Source: Massilia yuzhufengensis
GTDB taxonomy: Bacteria; Pseudomonadota; Gammaproteobacteria; Burkholderiales; Burkholderiaceae_D
NCBI RefSeq assembly: GCF_900112225.1
Contig: NZ_FOLD01000009.1
Location: 62,001-126,000 of the forward strand
Length of the DNA stretch: 64,000 bases
Direction: 5' to 3'
Shown: in pieces, positions 60,701 through 64,000 of the stretch
Numbering within the stretch: the first letter of the stretch is position 1
Layout of the letters: each line of letters opens with the position of its first letter
Notes under the pieces: generated by a model
What the model was told of the DNA's origin: nothing
Database searches by the model: none
The model's input: only the letters and a program-made list of their open reading frames with translations
Made by a program: the position numbers and the translations under genes

Positions 60701-60806
60701 ATGCGCGGCGGCGCCTCAACGGGGCGCCGGCGAACAGGAGGGCAAATAGGGACGGAAAAGACACGGCTTGGCCTGCGTCAAAGCATAGATACTCCAAAGT
60801 GTGCAT
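57780..60806 (-). CDS. mshQ: MshQ-like DUF6701 adhesin/large pilus-associated protein
   Basis: 1008 residues. Signal-peptide-like stretch at about 40-60 (LPALALVLAGMLGSSMAQA) after an RRRR block; the true start is uncertain, since the first ATG has no ribosome site. Residues about 80-310 are a bactofilin-like/beta-helix repeat with many short GN-, GD- and SGS-turns. The middle contains Cys pairs, and the last 600 residues are the DUF6701 (MshQ) domain (YFKVEIDRPPAQAA, EYWTGKSWLLHSDDNY). In Vibrio MshQ lies at the end of the msh operon; here it is first, ahead of mshC, D, O and P. Likely a surface-exposed tip or adhesive protein of the pilus. Confidence 0.82.
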   Translation of the reverse strand: MHTLEYLCFDAGQAVSFPSLFALLFAGAPLRRRRALPRWLPALALVLAGMLGSSMAQATVYTFNGAPVTSCTLSGKVYTCPYPAYLDWDDSVVIGNNYTLKVTNSVTVTYNQGLTMGNNAKLIVTGNLNLTGVNPANLKTNGGDIEVGGTFSMGALAQSMTADVTAGAIRLGSDRVTIIGNLVSQGMVDISSGSKITGDISGTVVTTGSPVTISGKVTATSKFMLASGSTMTGDITAPMFDMLASGSKVTGNILATTSMVMGSGNAVKGDVDTGNLTLQSSSSIITGNARVNWATLEWAGRVTGTIYCKNGTAKDKCDCVTNNSGFAVNTANGPRCEGAAPKAPHHYLVTHDGEGDTCLPEKITVTACANATCTAPHYAGAVSGKLAGVDTPFSIAANAGSVQVSATRFAEGVVTLGVSDALAAQDATTCYRSSSNTNSCAMSFAGGAKLLVEVPNHAAGADIKALIRAVKANDTQTACVAAFENLTYNVQYSCNYSRPKAGSLPLALGDKSLSCAASTATAAAQSVSTEFKAKGVAELALKYADAGEVRLNASVTPFPGMTAKGEGTFVAAPASFKLAAAAGPHRAGADVGVTVTALNSAGVKTPNFDTGDMKTAGVTNHDVALDVACRAQGGEDGVFASAASFVDGEAAATARWSEVGKIELKASLAKFMGTELGTTGLTYDPSKGCLGSVGPFIPQYFKVEIDRPPAQAARSFQYSQEPFEVIVTARNKGGDITRNYSADVKDKAGAGYSEKLLVSAVNAAGAAFAPAPGVFNAVPGVQPALVEIAADKFMAGSAKVKVAYALAAPNGPQAIRLRAANGKAAPADVTSAYTATPDPDAAKEATTSVRTGRLRVGGRFGVLKATLSVPVTAEYWTGKSWLLHSDDNYTILPEVAWAFKPYPADMKTDRKFKGPLVNGATAVDLKVSSGGPGKVDIALNLGSTAQDDACIGDTTGTGVASTGAALPWLRPVVTGCAATTSRDPAGRATFGVFTPENRRVIHVREVFN

Positions 60807-60895
60807 CAACTAGCCGGTTGCAACAACGAGTTTTTCGTTCGAGCAACCTTAAATTTTGCAGCCGAGCAACACCGCGACGGGGCAAGCCCGGTTCG

Positions 60896-62575
60896 TCAGG
60901 CGGCGATGGCCGCCTCGCCCGCGCCCGCCGCCGCCATGTGCCGGTTCACCGCCGACAGCACCGCGCGGAACGAGGCCGTCACGATATTGCTGTCGATGCC
61001 GACCCCGAACAGGGTCTGGCCGCTGCCCACCCGCAGTTCCACATAGCAGGCGGCGCGCGCATCGGCGCCGCGGCCGATGGCGTGCTCGTGGTAGTCCATC
61101 ACGCGGATATCCAGCCCCAGCGCATTGACGAAGGCGTCGATCGGGCCGTTGCCTTCGCCGTGCAGCGCTTGCGGCACGTGGTGGCGCGCTACGTTCAGGT
61201 CGATCTGCACGCCGTGCGCGCTGTCTTCGACCATGCGGTGCGAAACGTAATCATAAGGCGTGTCCTGCTCCAGGTATTCCTGCGAGAACAGCGCGTGGAT
61301 GCTGGCGGCGGCCACTTCGCGGCCGGTTTCGTCGGCCATGCGCTGCACCGCGCGCGAGAACTCGATCTGCAGGCGGCGCGGGAGCTCCAGGCCGTATTCC
61401 TGCGCCAGCAAATAGGCCATGCCGCCCTTGCCCGACTGGCTGTTGACGCGGATGACGGCGTCGTAGCTGCGTCCCAGGTCGGCCGGGTCGATCGGCAGGT
61501 AGGGCACTTCCCAGATCCCGTCCTTGTCCTGTTTCGCAAAGCCCTTCTTGATGGCGTCCTGGTGCGAGCCCGAGAACGCGGTGAAGACCAGGTCGCCCGC
61601 ATACGGGTGGCGCGGGTGTACCGGCAGCTGGTTGCATTCTTCCACCAGCTGGCGCACGGCGTCGATGTCCGAAAAGTCCAGGCCCGGGGCGATGCCTTGC
61701 GTGTAGAGGTTCATGGCCAGGGTGACGAGATCGACGTTGCCGGTGCGCTCGCCGTTGCCGAACAGGCAGCCTTCGACGCGGTCGGCGCCGGCCATCACGG
61801 CCAGTTCGGCCGCCGCCACGGCGGTGCCGCGGTCGTTATGCGGGTGCACGCTGATGACGAGCGATTCGCGCCGCTCCAGGTGGCGGCACATCCACTCGAT
61901 CTGGTCGGCGTAGACGTTGGGCGTGCTCGCCTCCACGGTGGAAGGCAGGTTGACGATCATCGGGTTCTGCGGCGTGGGCTGCCACACGCTGCTCACGGCA
62001 TCCACGATCTGCTTCGAGAAATCGAGTTCGGTGGTGGAGAAGGATTCCGGCGAATATTCCAGGCCCCACTGGGTCTGCGGGTGCTGCGCCACCAGTTCCT
62101 TGATCAGCTGGGTGCCCTTGACGGCGATCTGCACGATCTCGTCGCGCTCCATGTTGAACACCACGCGGCGGAACACCGGCGCTACCGAATTGTAGACGTG
62201 GACGATGGCGCGTTTGGCGCCCACAGCCGACTCCACCGTGCGGCGGATCAGCTCATCGCGGGCCTGGGTCAGCACGATGATGGTCACGTCTTCGGGGATG
62301 CGGTTTTCCTCGACCAGCATGCGCACGAAATCGAAATCGGTCTGCGAGGCGGACGGGAAGCCGACCTCGATCTCCTTGATGCCGATCTTGACCAGCATCT
62401 CGAAGAAGCGCAGCTTCTTCTCCGGGCTCATCGGCTCGATCAGGGCCTGGTTACCGTCGCGCAGGTCGGTGCTCATCCAGATCGGCGGGCGGGTGATGCT
62501 GCGGCTTGGCCACTGGCGGTCGGTGAGCGGGACGGCGGCGAATGGACGGTATTTGGTGGCGGGGTTCTTCAGCAT
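60896..62575 (-). CDS. leuA: 2-isopropylmalate synthase
   Basis: 559 residues. TIM barrel: STDLRDGNQ (35-43; metal-binding Asp), [11 protein letters not shown] and [15 protein letters not shown]. The C-terminal regulatory domain (about 430-559) binds leucine for feedback inhibition. It condenses acetyl-CoA with 2-ketoisovalerate, the first leucine-specific step. The 559-residue form is the LeuA2-like type. AGGA 11 bases before the ATG. Its 443-bp upstream region holds two leucine-rich leader ORFs and a promoter, so attenuation by leucine supply is likely. Confidence 0.96.
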   Translation of the reverse strand: MLKNPATKYRPFAAVPLTDRQWPSRSITRPPIWMSTDLRDGNQALIEPMSPEKKLRFFEMLVKIGIKEIEVGFPSASQTDFDFVRMLVEENRIPEDVTIIVLTQARDELIRRTVESAVGAKRAIVHVYNSVAPVFRRVVFNMERDEIVQIAVKGTQLIKELVAQHPQTQWGLEYSPESFSTTELDFSKQIVDAVSSVWQPTPQNPMIVNLPSTVEASTPNVYADQIEWMCRHLERRESLVISVHPHNDRGTAVAAAELAVMAGADRVEGCLFGNGERTGNVDLVTLAMNLYTQGIAPGLDFSDIDAVRQLVEECNQLPVHPRHPYAGDLVFTAFSGSHQDAIKKGFAKQDKDGIWEVPYLPIDPADLGRSYDAVIRVNSQSGKGGMAYLLAQEYGLELPRRLQIEFSRAVQRMADETGREVAAASIHALFSQEYLEQDTPYDYVSHRMVEDSAHGVQIDLNVARHHVPQALHGEGNGPIDAFVNALGLDIRVMDYHEHAIGRGADARAACYVELRVGSGQTLFGVGIDSNIVTASFRAVLSAVNRHMAAAGAGEAAIAA

Positions 62576-62657
62576 GATCGTTATTCCTGGTTGCGTGACA
62601 CGGGTGGCCCGGGGGTGGGCGGAGTGTGGCTGCAGGCTGCCGGGCGGGCCACGAACG

Positions 62658-62768
62658 CTAGGCCCGGCAACCGGTCGGTAGCTTTAGCAGCAGGCGGACT
62701 AAGGCGCGCGCACCGGTAGCGAGGGCGGGGCGGGAAGACTGCGAAACGTGGGAAGGAATCTTGGACAT
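62658..62768 (-). CDS. Candidate leuA leader ORF 2
   Basis: 36 codons, ATG at 62768, TAG at 62658, with AGGAAA about 10 bases upstream. Its C-terminal third is leucine rich: [10 protein letters not shown]. The stop lies 82 bp before leuA, and after it GCCGGGC/GCCCGGC can pair; no T run is seen. Leucine clustering suggests an attenuation or coupling role, but a chance ORF is possible. Confidence 0.4.
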   Translation of the reverse strand: MSKIPSHVSQSSRPALATGARALVRLLLKLPTGCRA

Positions 62769-62828
62769 CGGTACAACTTTCCTGGACTGCTTGCTGGGCC
62801 GGCGCGGGACCGGGACGTACGGGCGTGA

Positions 62829-62879
62829 TTACGCGCGTAGTAGCAGTAGGGAAGTTAGCAGATGCAGGTGGGAAGACAT
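62829..62879 (-). CDS. Candidate leucine leader peptide (leuA leader ORF 1)
   Basis: 16 codons: MSSHLHLLTSLLLLRA. Seven are Leu, with a run of four (CTA CTG CTA CTA) two codons before the end. This is the hallmark of a leu operon attenuator peptide: scarce charged tRNA-Leu stalls the ribosome at the run. No clear Shine-Dalgarno is present, and the predicted start of transcription is almost at the ATG, so translation might be leaderless. Confidence 0.65.
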   Translation of the reverse strand: MSSHLHLLTSLLLLRA

Positions 62880-62886
62880 GTGCTTG

Positions 62887-62916
62887 ACTCTACGAGATCA
62901 GGTCGCAGCATGTCAA
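62887..62916 (-). promoter_or_regulatory. Predicted leuA promoter
   Basis: On the minus strand consensus TTGACA (62916-62911), 18-bp spacer, TAGAGT (62892-62887), ending 7 bases before leader ORF 1. Confidence 0.5.
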
Positions 62917-62960
62917 GCGAAAAATTGTGCAGCGCGGCGAACCCGGGAATTGCCGCTCAA

Positions 62961-62993
62961 GTAGGGTGGTCGGCTCCGCCGACCGCGCGTTCA
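62961..62993. repeat. Second dispersed repeat family, single unit
   Basis: GTAGGGTGGTCGGCTCCGCC.. to GCGTTCA, palindromic in GGTCGGC/GCCGACC. Related to 55381-55413. Confidence 0.7.
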
Positions 62994-63018
62994 ACCCGTG
63001 CATGATCGGCACGCGTCC

Positions 63019-63801
63019 TCATTCCAGCAGCGACGGCAACTCCTTGAGGAACGCATCGCGCACGCGCAGCCCGGCGCGCGGGCCATCCTCGCGCTTGTCG
63101 TCCTGCGCCAGCCGCGCGAACACCACCGTGCGCGTGCCGTCGGTGGCCCACCCCACCAGCCAGCCATGCGGCAGCGCACCCGGCTCCGAGCCGGTGCCGG
63201 TCTTGGCGTACACCTCCCACCCGTTGCGCAGCCGCGGGTAGCGCAGGATGGCCGTGGTCTTGTCGACCGCCCGGCTCGAGACCGGCAGCGTACGGTTGAC
63301 CAGCCGGCGCAGGAACACGGCCTGCTCGTCCGGCGAGATCTTCAGCGACGAGCCGAGCCAGGCCTGGGTCAGCCCATCGTGCTTGCCCGGGTTGCCGGAC
63401 GCATCGCGGTTGCCGTACTCGAAGCGGTCCAGGTAAGCCTGGAAGCGCTGCTGGCCCAGCCGCGTGGTGACCTGCTGCGAATACCACACCACCGAATCCT
63501 TCATCCACCCCGCCGGGTCGGTGGCCTTGCGCCATGCCGGCAGCCAGTCGGCGTAGCCGGGGCGGAAGGGCAGGCGCGGCTTGTGCTCGCTGGCCAGGAT
63601 GCCGCTGTCGAAGCCCATCAGGCTGATCGCCACCTTGAAGGTGGAGGCGGGCGACACGCGCTGGTCGCACTGGCCTTCGCGCAGCAGCGCCTTGCCGCTG
63701 CCGGCGTCGAGCAGCAGCGTGCAACGGATCGCTTCCGCGCCCGCCGCCGGCGCCGTTGCGCCCGCCAGCATGGCCAGCACCAGCATTGTGTTGATCTTCA
63801 T
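63019..63801 (-). CDS. Class D (OXA-type) beta-lactamase
   Basis: 260 residues. GGAGG 4 bases before the ATG. Signal peptide 1-22 (APAAGAEA). All class D motifs are present: Ser53-Thr-Phe-Lys56, Ser103-Val-Val, Tyr129-Gly-Asn and Lys200-Thr-Gly. It opens beta-lactam rings in the periplasm using a carboxylated Lys56. The setting, with no integron, transposon or other resistance gene nearby and normal GC, indicates an intrinsic chromosomal enzyme. Hydrolysis spectrum cannot be told from the motifs. Confidence 0.95.
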   Translation of the reverse strand: MKINTMLVLAMLAGATAPAAGAEAIRCTLLLDAGSGKALLREGQCDQRVSPASTFKVAISLMGFDSGILASEHKPRLPFRPGYADWLPAWRKATDPAGWMKDSVVWYSQQVTTRLGQQRFQAYLDRFEYGNRDASGNPGKHDGLTQAWLGSSLKISPDEQAVFLRRLVNRTLPVSSRAVDKTTAILRYPRLRNGWEVYAKTGTGSEPGALPHGWLVGWATDGTRTVVFARLAQDDKREDGPRAGLRVRDAFLKELPSLLE

Positions 63802-63822
63802 CAGCCCTCCAACAAAATAGGC

Positions 63823-63831
63823 AGTATAACA
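63823..63831 (-). promoter_or_regulatory. Extended -10 element of the beta-lactamase gene
   Basis: TGTTATACT on the minus strand (TGn-TATACT), 22 bp before the start codon, with no convincing -35. Confidence 0.4.
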
Positions 63832-63879
63832 ACGTAGAAGTCACGATTAGGGCAACATCCGCTTGCATACGGCAAGTGT

Positions 63880-63910
63880 TTGTGCGCTGCAAAAGCAAAG
63901 GTGATATACT
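63880..63910 (+). promoter_or_regulatory. Promoter reading out of the window at the right edge
   Basis: Weak -35 TTGTGC (63880-63885), 19-bp spacer, extended -10 TGATATACT (63902-63910). A small hairpin CTGGA-GTAT-TCCAG lies at 63922-63935. No start codon or ORF for the downstream gene is inside the window. Confidence 0.45.
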
Positions 63911-64000
63911 GGGTTCATCGGCTGGAGTATTCCAGTCGCCGCCTTTCGATTGCGTGACCGCGCCTGTGCAGTGCGCGGCCTTCCGAAGGGCGTGTTTTCG

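Noticed and set aside
63019..63801. Acquired resistance island
   Set aside because: No integron, transposase or other resistance gene lies nearby, and base composition matches the surroundings.

Overview
The window reads as a chromosomal segment of a high-GC betaproteobacterium, most likely Oxalobacteraceae of the Massilia/Telluria/Duganella type. This rests on the gene set (GTP-dependent PckG, a LeuA of the 559-residue type, RdgC, MSHA-type minor pilins, many TonB-dependent receptors and secreted hydrolases) and on general resemblance, not on a database search. No rRNA, tRNA, CRISPR array, prophage or intact insertion sequence was seen.

Layout. 1-2910: the 3' end of a secreted S8 protease, a secreted PPC-domain cyanophycinase-like peptidase and a small exported protein. 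2920-10116: housekeeping genes (SOS-controlled dinB, rdgC, a one-domain asparaginase, a hydroxyacid dehydrogenase, pckG). 10229-19038: a SYLF-domain protein, then a divergent locus with a YfcC-type transporter and CphZ/AotO-like M14 dipeptide hydrolase on the minus strand, and an RpiR regulator, TonB receptor and exported cyanophycinase on the plus strand. 19206-24334: uvrA with a LexA box, a CatB-type acetyltransferase, ssb, a GNAT enzyme. 24391-31369: a six-gene Mrp/Pha cation-proton antiporter operon led by a universal stress protein gene. 31483-33823: an EF-hand protein and an ABC exporter. 33805-44463: a beta-glucan/cellodextrin locus (LacI regulator, TonB receptor, GH1, glucokinase, MFS carrier, GH9 glucanase fused to a UPF0303 module, Gfo/Idh/MocA oxidoreductase). 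44513-54561: ohr, a lone O-carbamoyltransferase, nudC, folE, an orphan transposase N-terminal domain, a PAP2 phosphatase, an LpxR-type deacylase, rtcB and a HAD phosphatase. 54611-63801: an SDR, an MSHA minor-pilin operon headed by an MshQ-like protein, leuA with leucine-rich leader ORFs, and a class D beta-lactamase.

The most interesting system is a probable cyanophycin (multi-L-arginyl-poly-L-aspartate) scavenging regulon. Two exported cyanophycinase-family enzymes could release beta-Asp-Arg. A TonB receptor and an inner-membrane carrier could import it, and a CphZ/AotO-like hydrolase could split it to Asp and Arg. A near-identical AT-rich site (17 of 18 bases) lies upstream of the distant PPC-cyanophycinase (942-961) and in the divergent promoter region beside the RpiR gene (13922-13939). 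This suggests that one regulator controls both loci.

Other noteworthy structure: six paired inverted GC-rich repeats, five of them exactly at convergent gene junctions; two leucine-rich leader ORFs before leuA; a promoter with a perfect palindrome between -35 and -10 before ohr; LacI-type operators; and an in-frame GH9-UPF0303 fusion.
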